Origin: an uncultured Prevotellaceae bacterium
GTDB taxonomy: Bacteria; Bacteroidota; Bacteroidia; Bacteroidales; Bacteroidaceae
Direction: 5' to 3'
DNA: 64,000 nt
NCBI GenBank assembly: GCA_900317635.1
Contig: ONHN01000006.1
Location: forward strand, 1 to 64,000
Shown here: positions 35,301 through 43,376 of the stretch, piece after piece
How the letters are laid out: each line of letters begins with the position of its first letter
How positions within the stretch are numbered: the stretch's first letter is position 1
Program-made: the position numbers and the translations under genes
Notes under the pieces: model-generated
The model's database searches: none
What the model saw: only the letters and a program-made list of their open reading frames with translations
What the model was told of the DNA's origin: nothing

Positions 35301-36113
35301 GTCATAGTCCTTACCCGTTGAGAGGCAGATAAGGCGGTCGTGGGCCTCGGCATTTTCTTCGTCAACGAAGTGGGCGTCGTTGGTGCAGACGATTTTCACG
35401 CCGTGCTTGCGCGCCAAGTCTATCATCACCTTGTTGGCCTCTTCTTGCAGCGGGAAGGTTTCGCGGTTTGCGCGCTGGGCGGGGTCCTTCACCTCGTGGC
35501 GCATCAGCTCGATGTAGTAGTCGTCGCCAAAGAGGTTTTTGTACCACAGCAACGTCTCTTCAGCTCCCGCCACATCGCCCTTCAAGATTTTTGAGGGCAC
35601 TTCGCCCGCAATGCAGGCGGAGCAGACAATGAGGCCTTCGTGGTAGCGCTCCAGCTGCTCGTGGTCGGTACGCGGACGCATGTAGAAACCCTCGGTCCAT
35701 GCGTTGGAGACAAGCTTGACGAGGTTGTGGTAGCCACGTTCGTTTTTTGCCAACACGATGAGGTGGTTGCCGCTTTGGTCTTCCTTGGCCTCTTTGCGTG
35801 CTGCACCGCGCCGCGCCACGTACATCTCGCAGCCGAATATAGGTGTGAAAGCGGCGCGACGCTCTGCTTGCGCTATTTGCTCGGGCGTGGCCGTACCACT
35901 CTCTTTCAGTGCTGCCAACTCCTTCTTCGCCTTGCCTACGGCCTTCTTCGTTTCGTTGAAGAACTCTTTGATGCCCATCATGTTGCCATGATCGGTCACG
36001 GCCATGGCCATCATGCCGTCGTCCATGGCTTTGCGCACGAGGCGCGAAATGGCACATTGACCGTCGAGGATAGAGTATTGTGTGTGGACGTGCAGATGAA
36101 CAAAGTCTTGCAT
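32328..36113 (-). CDS. dnaE: DNA polymerase III subunit alpha
   Basis: A 1261-residue replicative polymerase catalytic subunit of the DnaE1 type. The PHP domain opens with HLHVHTQYSILDG at 6-18, the palm carries GPGRGSAAGSCVAYCLGIT and PDIDVDFDDDGR near 475-495 (the catalytic acidic residues), the fingers and helix-hairpin-helix follow (FNKSHAACYAWIAYQTGYLK), and an OB-fold lies near 1040-1130 (LTIGGIISSVREAQTKTGKPYG). All expected parts are present. It appears to be first in no obvious operon; the next upstream gene ends 54 bases away. Confidence 0.96.
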   Translation of the reverse strand: MQDFVHLHVHTQYSILDGQCAISRLVRKAMDDGMMAMAVTDHGNMMGIKEFFNETKKAVGKAKKELAALKESGTATPEQIAQAERRAAFTPIFGCEMYVARRGAARKEAKEDQSGNHLIVLAKNERGYHNLVKLVSNAWTEGFYMRPRTDHEQLERYHEGLIVCSACIAGEVPSKILKGDVAGAEETLLWYKNLFGDDYYIELMRHEVKDPAQRANRETFPLQEEANKVMIDLARKHGVKIVCTNDAHFVDEENAEAHDRLICLSTGKDYDDPTRMLYTKQEWFKTRAEMNAVFADLPEALANTCEVAGKVECYSIDHAPIMPNFAIPEDFGTEEEYRNRITEQELFDEFTRDENGNVIMSEEEGRKKIEKLGGFDKLYRIKFEADYLAKLAYEGAARRYGTPLSKEVDDRIRFELHIMKTMGFPGYFLIVQDYINAARNELDVSVGPGRGSAAGSCVAYCLGITQLDPIQYDLLFERFLNPDRISLPDIDVDFDDDGRGRVLKWVTEKYGEENCAHIITYGTMATKLALKDVARVQKLPLPESNRLCKLIPDRLPEGPDGKTPKLNLENAIKAVPELREAEASSDPLLHDTIRYAKMLEGNVRNTGVHACGFIICRDPISDWVPVSTADDKETGTKLRCTQYEGKVIEETGLIKMDFLGLKNLSIIKEALENIRLTLGIELNVDNIPLDDAPTYQLFSDGNTIGTFQFESPGMQSHLRKLQPSTLGDLIAMNALYRPGPMAYIPQFIKRKHGEEPITYDLPCMEKYLRDTYGITVYQEQVMLLSREIAGFTRGESDTLRKAMGKKLKDKLDLMYPKFIEGGKKNGHDPKILEKIWKDWEAFASYAFNKSHAACYAWIAYQTGYLKANYPSQYMAGAMSRNLNNITEITKLMDECRQLGIKTLGPDVNESRIKFSVNVRGDIRFGMGAVKGVGTGAAQAILDEREKNGPFKSIYDLVERINLSLCNKKSLECLALSGAFDSFGMKREVFVTPAGERGETFLDTLMRYGNQFQSDKQSAANSLFGGFDAVEIARPEPTAECPAWTDLERLNRERELIGIYISGHPLDKFKVVVQHACNTAATDLSDLSALAGRDLTIGGIISSVREAQTKTGKPYGISRIEDYRGSGEIALFGDDWARWRGYLQTGNSLFITARAEPRRFNAAAFDLRIARIEFLADVKDTALRSITVKIPLDALDEQTATEFCSLAKKQQGNTELNINVVDREAGTNVMLTSKTCRISPDPAFFDFLESSPAIEYQVNVKQ

Positions 36114-36167
36114 AGGTCGGAGAGTTTGCTAAGGTGGTTGGAGAGGTTGGCTATGAATGAGTTTGGT

Positions 36168-37310
36168 TTATTTAGCTACTTTCTTTCCGTCAATGACGTA
36201 AACGCCATGAGTCAGGTTCCCAGGGGTGCGGCGCACGCCCGATATGTCGAACACTTCGTGCGCGCCAGTGCCAGTGACACCGGCAGACTGTATGTCGCTT
36301 GTTTTGCGCTCGTGCATGTTGAACGTTACGAAGAGGGGGTAGTGGTCGCCAAGGGGTTCGCCGCAGACGGTGTATCCTTCTTTATCTATCTTAGCGTTGC
36401 AGACGGACAGGGTGTTGCCGTCGGTGGGGTTGATGAAGAGCACTTTGTCGAACGTCTCGCCCTCTATGGGCTCGTCGCCAACATGGGGATAGCGGCCCTT
36501 ATTGGCCGTCTCAATCCAGGCATCGCGCACGGTGGCTTTGCCCGTAACTTCAATGCCATCGATGAAGACACCTTTAATGTCGTCGCGATGATAGAAGCTG
36601 TTTAGGTCGCCTGCTACGATAACAGGGCGATGGTCGAGGTGAGCCAGGATGTGCTCGCGCAGTTGCACCCACTGCGAAATGCGAACCTCCTTGTCGCGTG
36701 TATCGCTGTTTCTAAGTCGGTCGCGCCGTGCACTGGCATCCATGTGCATGTTATAGACCACCACTTCGCCTACACCTGGTATGCTAAGCTCGTGGCGGCG
36801 GAAGCCTTTGGTCACCATATCGTCTAATGCGTGGCTGAACTTGCCAAAGCAACGCTGCCAAGCTATGCGCTGGTAGTTCTTGGCTTGGATATCCTTTTTC
36901 CACAGCGTGTTAAGGCCGTCGCAGCCAAACTTCACGTTTTGCGGATGCGCAAGGTCAACGCTTTCGTCGCCCAGCAAGATACCGCCGCTCCACTCATCGT
37001 GTTCGTAACAGGCAAACAGGTGCGACCATATCTCCCAACGATAGTTGAAGTCTTCTTGCAAGCAAAGGATGTCGCACTTCTTGTCGGCCAAGTATTTGCT
37101 GATTATCACGCTACCAGCAGCCTGGGGGCCATCGGGGTTAGTGGGCACGAAGAATATCGTTCCAGGTAGGCCGTCAACGTTGAGCGTTGCCAGCGTGAAG
37201 CTTTTCGCTTGGGCGGGTTCTATTGCCAACGGCTGCGCAAACATCGAAGAGCCAAGGCCACAAGCCGTCCACAATGCTGAGATAGCAAGGGTACGTATGT
37301 TGCGTTTCAT
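36168..37310 (-). CDS. Secreted endonuclease/exonuclease/phosphatase-family protein
   Basis: A 380-residue protein with a signal peptide (up to about residue 26, SMFAQ). The EEP fold is shown by LATLNVDGLPG near 40, CLQEDFNY (metal Glu), YNMHMDA, VIVAGDLNSF (Asp and Asn) and GDHYPLFVTF (final catalytic His). This superfamily includes sphingomyelinases, nucleases and phosphoinositide phosphatases; a secreted copy is compatible with a phosphodiesterase on lipids or nucleic acid. The tail VFDISGVRRTPGNLTHGVYV ending in a Lys-rich finish resembles that of the glycosidase at 7787-9982. It follows the alpha/beta hydrolase gene by 20 bases and is likely co-transcribed. Confidence 0.8.
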   Translation of the reverse strand: MKRNIRTLAISALWTACGLGSSMFAQPLAIEPAQAKSFTLATLNVDGLPGTIFFVPTNPDGPQAAGSVIISKYLADKKCDILCLQEDFNYRWEIWSHLFACYEHDEWSGGILLGDESVDLAHPQNVKFGCDGLNTLWKKDIQAKNYQRIAWQRCFGKFSHALDDMVTKGFRRHELSIPGVGEVVVYNMHMDASARRDRLRNSDTRDKEVRISQWVQLREHILAHLDHRPVIVAGDLNSFYHRDDIKGVFIDGIEVTGKATVRDAWIETANKGRYPHVGDEPIEGETFDKVLFINPTDGNTLSVCNAKIDKEGYTVCGEPLGDHYPLFVTFNMHERKTSDIQSAGVTGTGAHEVFDISGVRRTPGNLTHGVYVIDGKKVAK

Positions 37311-37330
37311 ATCGGTTCAGGGTTTTGAAG

Positions 37331-39013
37331 TTAGTAAGTTTCGCTCAAATCAACGTTGTTTTCCTTCAACCATTTTGAAAGTTGATGCTGATAGTAGCCC
37401 GTGATGCAGGGTTCAAGCTCTTGCGCTGTTGGCGTGTTGCCCCTTGCGCGGGTGGCTTCTGTTGCATCGTTTTTCGCAACGGGGGTTGTAAGGTACGTAT
37501 AGACTTCTATCAAGTCCGTGAGTTCCACACCGCTATCTTGCGCCATGGTCAAGACCTCGCCTGTGCTGGTTCCCAGCTTCTGGAATGTTTCTTCAAGCCG
37601 AGCCAGCATGCCGAAGATGCCGCCGCTCGTGCTCGTTTCGTTATCGGCTATTATCTTTTGCACGATGCCCCGCACGTCGAGGCCTAAGTCTTCCAACGTG
37701 TGGATGATGCCCATCAGCGTGGCGGGCTCTACGAGATCAGCATAGTGCGTGTTGAGTTCATCATCGTAATAGAGCACGGGGGTGGCCGTCAGGGTGGCGG
37801 CTAAGTTCAGGTAGAACAACACGCCGCCCACATAGGTATGTTCGGACGAGGGCACTAAGAAGTTCGTCTGCAACCGCGTGCGCTCAGGAACAATGGTGCG
37901 CTCATAGCCTTGACATTTCTTCCCATCGTAGTCGAAACGGCTGAGGAAATAGATGAAGGGGCGGCAAGCTTCCACAGGCACCACCTTGTCGCGCAGGAGG
38001 TGGGTGACATAGTAGCGCTGCGTGGAGTCGGGTGTCCAGTCTTTAGCCAGCGAGTTTTGCTGCATAAGCGTCTTCAGTAGCTTATACTCGTTGCTCGACT
38101 TGTCGAGGAACACGTCCTGCATAATGTCTGTCAGCTTCAAGCCCTTCAGGCTATCTTTGATTTGTTCGTTGTCGTACTTTCCGCTCATCAGCCACTCCTC
38201 AAACTTCGAAGCAAAGGGCTCCTTAAACATTTGTTGGGACGTATAGCCCAGCTTGGCGTGGTGGTTATAAACGCCCAGCATGAGTGGCATGCACGTGGGG
38301 TCGGCTGTTGAATCGTTCTTCCATTCGATAAACTTGTCGTAGGCTGCCAACATGTCGAAGGGCATACCGCCGCAGAGGGTCTTATGGAATACAATCTGGT
38401 CTTTGTACTTCATATCGCGCACGCGCTGCGTGGCCACGGCATCGAAACCGCCAGAGGAGTAGCCAGCGTTGATGACGTACTTTCCCTGCTTGATACCACG
38501 GTCGGCAAGCAACTTGCGCGCTGCCAAGAAGCAGTCGATGTTGGCTTGTCCGTTAACATCGTTATAGCAGAAGGCCTGCACGCTGTCGTTGGTGATGCCA
38601 AAGCCAAGGAAGTCGCTACACACCACGATGTAGTTAGGCCTTAGCGGATTGGCCATCACCATGTCTTCGCCAACAGAATAGCCCCTCGTGGGCGCGTTGC
38701 TCTTGGAGAATTGCGTAAAGTGGTTATAGAGCAAGATGCCATCGCAAGGCTGCTCGCCCGTGTAGATATCTTGCGGAATGCATACATAGCCGCTGAGTTC
38801 CACATCGCCACCTTCAACGTTTTTCGACAGGTAGGCAATGTCTATGCGGTGCATAGGGCGGCTAAAGAGGTTTATCCCCTTATAGCCGAAGTTCCACACG
38901 GTGTCCACTTCGTGGATTAGTCGATAGTCTGTCGGTTCGTCTTGCGCACGACAGGCGGGACCCACAAAGACCGTGGCCAAAAGCAGAAGGAGGAGGCAAT
39001 GTCGGGTTTTCAT
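37331..39013 (-). CDS. Secreted alpha/beta-hydrolase-like protein
   Basis: A 560-residue protein with a signal peptide (hydrophobic residues about 6-18, ending near GPACRAQ). The nucleophile elbow AGYSSGGFDA places Ser186 as probable catalytic serine, and SSEHTYVGG near 370 offers a candidate catalytic His. It matches the lipoprotein at 707-2050 over the hydrolase core. The C-terminal 150 residues (DDELNTHYADLVEPATL to the end) have no counterpart there. It starts 44 bases after yidC, forming the order pyrG-yidC-hydrolase seen in Bacteroidales. Substrate unknown. Confidence 0.75.
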   Translation of the reverse strand: MKTRHCLLLLLLATVFVGPACRAQDEPTDYRLIHEVDTVWNFGYKGINLFSRPMHRIDIAYLSKNVEGGDVELSGYVCIPQDIYTGEQPCDGILLYNHFTQFSKSNAPTRGYSVGEDMVMANPLRPNYIVVCSDFLGFGITNDSVQAFCYNDVNGQANIDCFLAARKLLADRGIKQGKYVINAGYSSGGFDAVATQRVRDMKYKDQIVFHKTLCGGMPFDMLAAYDKFIEWKNDSTADPTCMPLMLGVYNHHAKLGYTSQQMFKEPFASKFEEWLMSGKYDNEQIKDSLKGLKLTDIMQDVFLDKSSNEYKLLKTLMQQNSLAKDWTPDSTQRYYVTHLLRDKVVPVEACRPFIYFLSRFDYDGKKCQGYERTIVPERTRLQTNFLVPSSEHTYVGGVLFYLNLAATLTATPVLYYDDELNTHYADLVEPATLMGIIHTLEDLGLDVRGIVQKIIADNETSTSGGIFGMLARLEETFQKLGTSTGEVLTMAQDSGVELTDLIEVYTYLTTPVAKNDATEATRARGNTPTAQELEPCITGYYQHQLSKWLKENNVDLSETY

Positions 39014-39057
39014 ACACAATATTATATTATAGCATTAAACGTCTTTTTTGTCTCTCG

Positions 39058-40947
39058 TCATTTGCGCGGACCTTTACCGAGGTTCTTCTGGCGGCGTTGC
39101 AGCTCTTCTTGCTGCTCTTGCAGTGCTTGCAGGCGTGCTGCCAAACCGCTGGGTTTGCGGGCTGGATTGGCTTTGTTGGCCTTATAGTTCTCTTCCAACT
39201 TGGCAAGAAGTTTGGCGTCGTCGGTCGTGCGGCGAAGGTACCACATCGTCAGAGCCGACGTCAGCAGCGAGATGAAGTAGTAGTAGTTCAGACCGCTACT
39301 GTATTTGTTGAACATGAAGAAGAAGAACACGGGCATGAGGAACATCATCCATTGCATCATCTTCATTTGCTGCGCTTGTTCGCCGCTCATCGACTCGCGC
39401 TGCTGCCGCATCGTCATCCACGAGTAGAGGATGTTGGTGCCGCAGAAGAGCAGGCAGAAGAGCGAGAGGTGGTCGCCAAGGCCCCAAATATCGGTGCTAA
39501 ACTGCACGAGCGTGTCGTAGGTAGAAAGGTCGTCGGCCCAAAGGAACGACTGCTGACGCAGTTCGAAGGCATTCGGTACGAAGTTGAACATCGCAATCCA
39601 GATGGGCATCTGTATCAGCATCGGCAGGCAACCACCCATGGGCGAAACGCCATACTGCTGGTAGAGCTGCATCATCTCTTGCTGCTTCTTCAAGGCGTCT
39701 TCTTTCTTCGGATACTTCTCGTTCAGGGCATCTACCTTCGGCTTCAGCACGCGCATTTTGGCACTCGAAAGGAAGCTCTTGCGCGTGGTGGGGTAAACAA
39801 TGACGCGCAATAGGAGGGTGATGATGAGCAGGACGATGCCCATGTTCATACCGAAGCCCGTCAGGAAGTCGAATACGTAGATAGTGAAGAAGCGATTTAT
39901 CCAGCGCACAATGGGCCAACCAAGATACACGAGCTTCTCAAGCCGCATCTCCTGCGGCCCAAGCCGATAGTCTTCCATCGACTGCAAATAGCGATACTGG
40001 TTGGGGCCGAAGTAAAACTGCAACTGTGCTTGCTGCTTTTCGAGGGGCACTTCGAGGTCGGCACTATAGGTCTTTACGAACCCACTGCCTTCTTCGCATA
40101 GGCTACTCTTCAGGTTGCGCGCTTTCATCAGCGTAGGACTGATGGCCACAGCACTGAAGTATTGGTTTTTGAACGCCACCCACTGAACTTTCTTCTCGGG
40201 TTGCTGCTCATCGTCTTTCTGTTCGGCCAACTTTTCCGTGTCGCCATCGTCTTCGCGATAGGTCAACGTGGAGTACATATTCTCGAAGTATAGTCCCTTT
40301 TCTTGCTGGCGCACTTTGTCGGACCATTGCAGCCCCAGCGTACTGCCCTTAAAGGCGCGGCCCACAGTGCGCAGGGAGGCGTTAACCATGTAGGTGCCTG
40401 GCACGAGGCGATAGTCCACAAAGAGGCTGTCGCCAGCGGCTGACGCAATGGCCAGCGTGGCCGTGGAGTCGCTTTGTGATACAACGGCAAAGTGGTAGTC
40501 GCTACTGTTGTGAATGCCCTGCACGGTCTCGAACTGGAAGTTCATGCCTGCCGTCTTCTCGTCGAAGAGAACGAGCTGTGCCTTCTCGCGGCCTGCGTGG
40601 AAGTCGGCGTAGCTCTTATAGTTCTTCAAATTGACGGCACTGATGCCGCCGCCCTGCGTGTTGAGCTTCACGCTAACGAGGTCGTTTTGCAGCACAACGC
40701 TGCTGGCTGCGGCAGGAGCTTTGGTGGCTTGAAAGAAGAGGTCGGTCGTATCGGCTTGCTGAGCTGCTACAGCCTCTTTCTTCTGTGAGGGATTGGCATG
40801 TTGCTTCTTTGCGGGCTGTGCAGCTTCGGTTTGCTGCTGCTCGGCAAGAGCGGCTTCATAGGCAGCTTGCTGCGAAGAGCTATAGTAGCTGAAACCTATG
40901 AGCACAACAGCAATGAGCACAAGCCCCGTAATGGTGTTTTTATCCAT
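39058..40947 (-). CDS. yidC: Membrane protein insertase YidC
   Basis: A 629-residue insertase for inner-membrane proteins, working alone or with SecYEG. It has an N-terminal membrane helix (GLVLIAVVLIGFSYY), a charged Gln/Ala-rich linker, a large periplasmic beta domain (about 85-350), and the conserved five-helix C-terminal domain (MGIVLLIITLLLRVIVYPTTRKSF, YPKKEDALKKQQEMMQLYQ, GGCLPMLIQMPIWIAMF). The basic tail (RRQKNLGKGPRK) is typical for ribosome contact. It follows pyrG on the same strand. Confidence 0.95.
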   Translation of the reverse strand: MDKNTITGLVLIAVVLIGFSYYSSSQQAAYEAALAEQQQTEAAQPAKKQHANPSQKKEAVAAQQADTTDLFFQATKAPAAASSVVLQNDLVSVKLNTQGGGISAVNLKNYKSYADFHAGREKAQLVLFDEKTAGMNFQFETVQGIHNSSDYHFAVVSQSDSTATLAIASAAGDSLFVDYRLVPGTYMVNASLRTVGRAFKGSTLGLQWSDKVRQQEKGLYFENMYSTLTYREDDGDTEKLAEQKDDEQQPEKKVQWVAFKNQYFSAVAISPTLMKARNLKSSLCEEGSGFVKTYSADLEVPLEKQQAQLQFYFGPNQYRYLQSMEDYRLGPQEMRLEKLVYLGWPIVRWINRFFTIYVFDFLTGFGMNMGIVLLIITLLLRVIVYPTTRKSFLSSAKMRVLKPKVDALNEKYPKKEDALKKQQEMMQLYQQYGVSPMGGCLPMLIQMPIWIAMFNFVPNAFELRQQSFLWADDLSTYDTLVQFSTDIWGLGDHLSLFCLLFCGTNILYSWMTMRQQRESMSGEQAQQMKMMQWMMFLMPVFFFFMFNKYSSGLNYYYFISLLTSALTMWYLRRTTDDAKLLAKLEENYKANKANPARKPSGLAARLQALQEQQEELQRRQKNLGKGPRK

Positions 40948-41097
40948 ATATGGTTGTTAAGTATTTAGTTTCTTATGTTTATAGATTCTTTGGCATTCCC
41001 AATGTCGGCTTAGCCCCCCTGGGAGCGCAAGTGCCTCGCCCGCATCCTTTCGTTTGCCCAGCCTTCAAAGTTACTTTTCTTAACGTCTTTGCTATCC

Positions 41098-41146
41098 ACT
41101 CCCCTCTCGCCCTTTAAGGGAGAGAGAGGGCAGGGGGAGAGAGGGG
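41098..41146. repeat. G/C-rich hairpin (family E) downstream of pyrG
   Basis: CCCCTCTCGCCCTTTAAGGG followed by GAGAGAGAGGG forms a long imperfect stem. It lies directly after the pyrG stop codon (minus strand) and before yidC. Confidence 0.6.
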
Positions 41147-41149
41147 CTT

Positions 41150-42742
41150 TCATAACGCTGCTTCCTTAATAAGGCTCAGGAACAGCGGGTGCGGCTTCAG
41201 TACGGTGGAACTGTATTCGGGGTGGAACTGCACGCCGATATACCAGCGATGGCCTGCCAGCTCTACAGCCTCCACCAACTTGCTTTCGGGGTTCGTGCCA
41301 ACGCAGTGCATGCCACCAGCTTCAAACTGCTCAATAAAGAGGCTGTTGAACTCGTAGCGGTGGCGGTGGCGCTCGCGGATGTCGGCGGTGCCGTAAATGG
41401 CTTGCAACTTACTGCCTTCGCGCAAATGGCAGGCGTAACCGCCTAAGCGCATCGTGCCGCCCATCAGCGTGACGTACTTTTGTTCTTCCATCAGGTCGAT
41501 GACGGGGTAGGGGGTGTTGGGCTGCAATTCCGAAGAGCCTGCACCGCTTAGGCCCAACACGTTGCGCGCAAATTCCACGCACATCATTTGCATGCCGAGG
41601 CAGATGCCCAGCGTGGGCACCCCCGCCTCGCGCAGGTAGCGCGCCGCTTCTATCTTGCCTTCGGTGCCGCGTTCGCCAAAGCCTGGGCATATCACGGCGG
41701 CCTGCATTCCGCTGAGGCGTTCGGCCACGTTCTGGCGCGTGATGCCTTCTGAGTTGATGAAGTGGCACTTCACCTTGCGATCGTTGTAGGTGCCTGCTTG
41801 CGACAGACTCTCGAGAATGCTCTTGTAGGCATCCTGCAAGTCGTATTTACCAACAAGGGCCACGTTGACAACCTCTGTTGCTTTGTGCCGACGCTCAAGG
41901 AAAGAGCGCCATGGTCCCAGCCCTGGCGTTTCGCCCACTTCCAGACCCACACCTCGCAGGATGGCGGCGTCGAGCCCTTGCTCCTGCATGCGCAGAGGCA
42001 CTTCGTATATCGTGGGTTGGTCCAAGCTCTGCACCACGCAGTCGGGCCGTACGTTGCAGAAACCTGCCACTTTGCGCTTCACGCTCTCCGTCAGGGGGTG
42101 TTCGGTGCGTAGGACGATGATGTCGGGCTGTATGCCAAGGCTTTGCAACTGCTTCACGCTATGCTGCGTGGGCTTGGTCTTTAGCTCGCCGGCTGCGGCA
42201 AGGTAGGGAACGTAGGTCAGGTGGATGCAGACGGCATTGTCGCCCAACTCCCAGCGAAGCTGGCGTATGGCTTCAAGGAAGGGCAAACTCTCGATGTCGC
42301 CAACGGTGCCGCCCACTTCGGTAATGACGAAGTCGAAGCCGTGCATCTTACCACTACGCAGCATGGCGCGCTTGATTTCGTCAGTGATGTGGGGCACAAC
42401 CTGCACCGTGCGCCCAAGGTAGTCGCCGCGACGCTCTTTAGCTATGACGTCTTGGTAGATGCGGCCCGCGGTGACATTGCTCGAGGCCGTGGTGCGGATG
42501 CCCGTAAAGCGTTCGTAGTGGCCAAGGTCGAGGTCGGTCTCGCGGCCATCGTCGGTGACGTAGCATTCGCCGTGCTCGTAGGGATTGAGCGTGCCGGGGT
42601 CAACGTTGATGTAGGGGTCAAACTTCTGAATGGTGACGTTATAGCCCCTGGCTTGCAGCAGCTTTCCAACGCTGGCGGCAATGATGCCCTTTCCTAACGA
42701 CGAGGCTACACCGCCCGTGACGAAGACGTATTTTGTTTCCAT
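41150..42742 (-). CDS. pyrG: CTP synthase
   Basis: A 530-residue enzyme that converts UTP to CTP with glutamine nitrogen. The N-terminal synthetase domain starts KYVFVTGGVASSLGKG with its P-loop and has EVGGTVGDIESLPFLEA; the C-terminal class I glutaminase has GICLGMQMMCVEFAR (nucleophile Cys) and GVQFHPEYSS (His and Glu of the triad). The ATG at 42742 gives METKYVFVTGG, the family start; a longer frame to 42775 overlaps the end of the neighbouring toxin reading frame and is unlikely. Confidence 0.95.
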   Translation of the reverse strand: METKYVFVTGGVASSLGKGIIAASVGKLLQARGYNVTIQKFDPYINVDPGTLNPYEHGECYVTDDGRETDLDLGHYERFTGIRTTASSNVTAGRIYQDVIAKERRGDYLGRTVQVVPHITDEIKRAMLRSGKMHGFDFVITEVGGTVGDIESLPFLEAIRQLRWELGDNAVCIHLTYVPYLAAAGELKTKPTQHSVKQLQSLGIQPDIIVLRTEHPLTESVKRKVAGFCNVRPDCVVQSLDQPTIYEVPLRMQEQGLDAAILRGVGLEVGETPGLGPWRSFLERRHKATEVVNVALVGKYDLQDAYKSILESLSQAGTYNDRKVKCHFINSEGITRQNVAERLSGMQAAVICPGFGERGTEGKIEAARYLREAGVPTLGICLGMQMMCVEFARNVLGLSGAGSSELQPNTPYPVIDLMEEQKYVTLMGGTMRLGGYACHLREGSKLQAIYGTADIRERHRHRYEFNSLFIEQFEAGGMHCVGTNPESKLVEAVELAGHRWYIGVQFHPEYSSTVLKPHPLFLSLIKEAAL

Positions 42743-42761
42743 TGTGTGATGTTGTTCGTGG

Positions 42762-43034
42762 TTACTTGTCGGCATAGTGACTGTAGGCAGTGAGGATTAG
42801 TACAACGACTTAGCTTTCACGGATTTCATAGACCAGACGATGCTTCTTTGATATTCGCCTACTCCAACATCCCGATTTGTCAGCCTTCAGCTGCTCAGGG
42901 TGGCCAATCCCTCTACGAGGGTGTTCGGCCAACTCGCGAATGAACAACTGCACTTTATTATAAGCCTTGGGCGCGGCCATTCGAAGCTTTTCTATATCTT
43001 CCTTTGCCTTAAAGGTAAAACGAATAATATACAT
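42762..43034 (-). pseudogene. YoeB/Txe-type mRNA-endonuclease toxin, broken by an in-frame stop
   Basis: The reading frame gives 74 residues to a TAA at 42810-42812, but the same frame continues for 15 more codons to the next stop at 42762-42764 and restores the family end LILTAYSHYADK. Residues matching E. coli YoeB are present up to the stop: Glu47 in HPEQLK, the WSRRI motif at 57-61 and Arg66 in KHRLVYE. The catalytic His-Tyr pair (family-final HY) lies only beyond the stop. A GAA to TAA change would explain it, since most relatives have Glu about there. The antitoxin gene is six bases upstream. As written, the toxin should be inactive. Confidence 0.75.
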
Positions 43035-43040
43035 ACGGCA

Positions 43041-43319
43041 CTATCCTATTCTTTTAAAAAAATCATCTAAGCTATCGCCAGGTTGCATCTCGTAAAACTT
43101 TCCCTGGTTGTATTCTTCACGAGCTTCCTCAATGTTCGATAGGAATTCCGCTTCGGTCATTTCTGTTGGGTCGGCCATCTCTTTCTTACACTCCCGACGC
43201 AAGCGGCGCAAAGCTTTCAGGGCACGCGCCATCAAGGTCTCGTCGGCTACGATGTAGCTCATTTCGCGTTGCAGGGCAACGTTCATCTGTACGGCTGTCA
43301 TAGGCTTTTGGTATTGCAT
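43041..43319 (-). CDS. Antitoxin of the YoeB-type toxin (Phd/YefM-like role)
   Basis: A 92-residue acidic, helix-rich protein placed six bases before the toxin frame, the usual order of antitoxin first. It begins MQYQKPMTAVQMNVALQREM and ends with the toxin-binding-like tail GDSLDDFFKRIG. Central basic residues (LKALRRLRRECKKE) could bind DNA for autoregulation. I do not see a clear Phd/YefM sequence signature, so the family call rests mainly on the neighbour. The gene is intact while its toxin partner is not. Confidence 0.65.
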   Translation of the reverse strand: MQYQKPMTAVQMNVALQREMSYIVADETLMARALKALRRLRRECKKEMADPTEMTEAEFLSNIEEAREEYNQGKFYEMQPGDSLDDFFKRIG

Positions 43320-43342
43320 GGTTGTAACTCCCTTTTAGTTTG

Positions 43343-43350
43343 CAAATATA
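43343..43350 (-). promoter_or_regulatory. Probable -7 box of the toxin-antitoxin operon
   Basis: CAAATATA reads TATATTTG on the minus strand, matching TAnnTTTG, 24 bases upstream of the antitoxin start at 43319. Confidence 0.5.
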
Positions 43351-43376
43351 CGCTTTTCTTTAGGACAAGCCTACAT

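Noticed and set aside
34188..35321. A 377-codon plus-strand open frame within dnaE
   Set aside because: It is antisense to conserved dnaE codons and has no family features.
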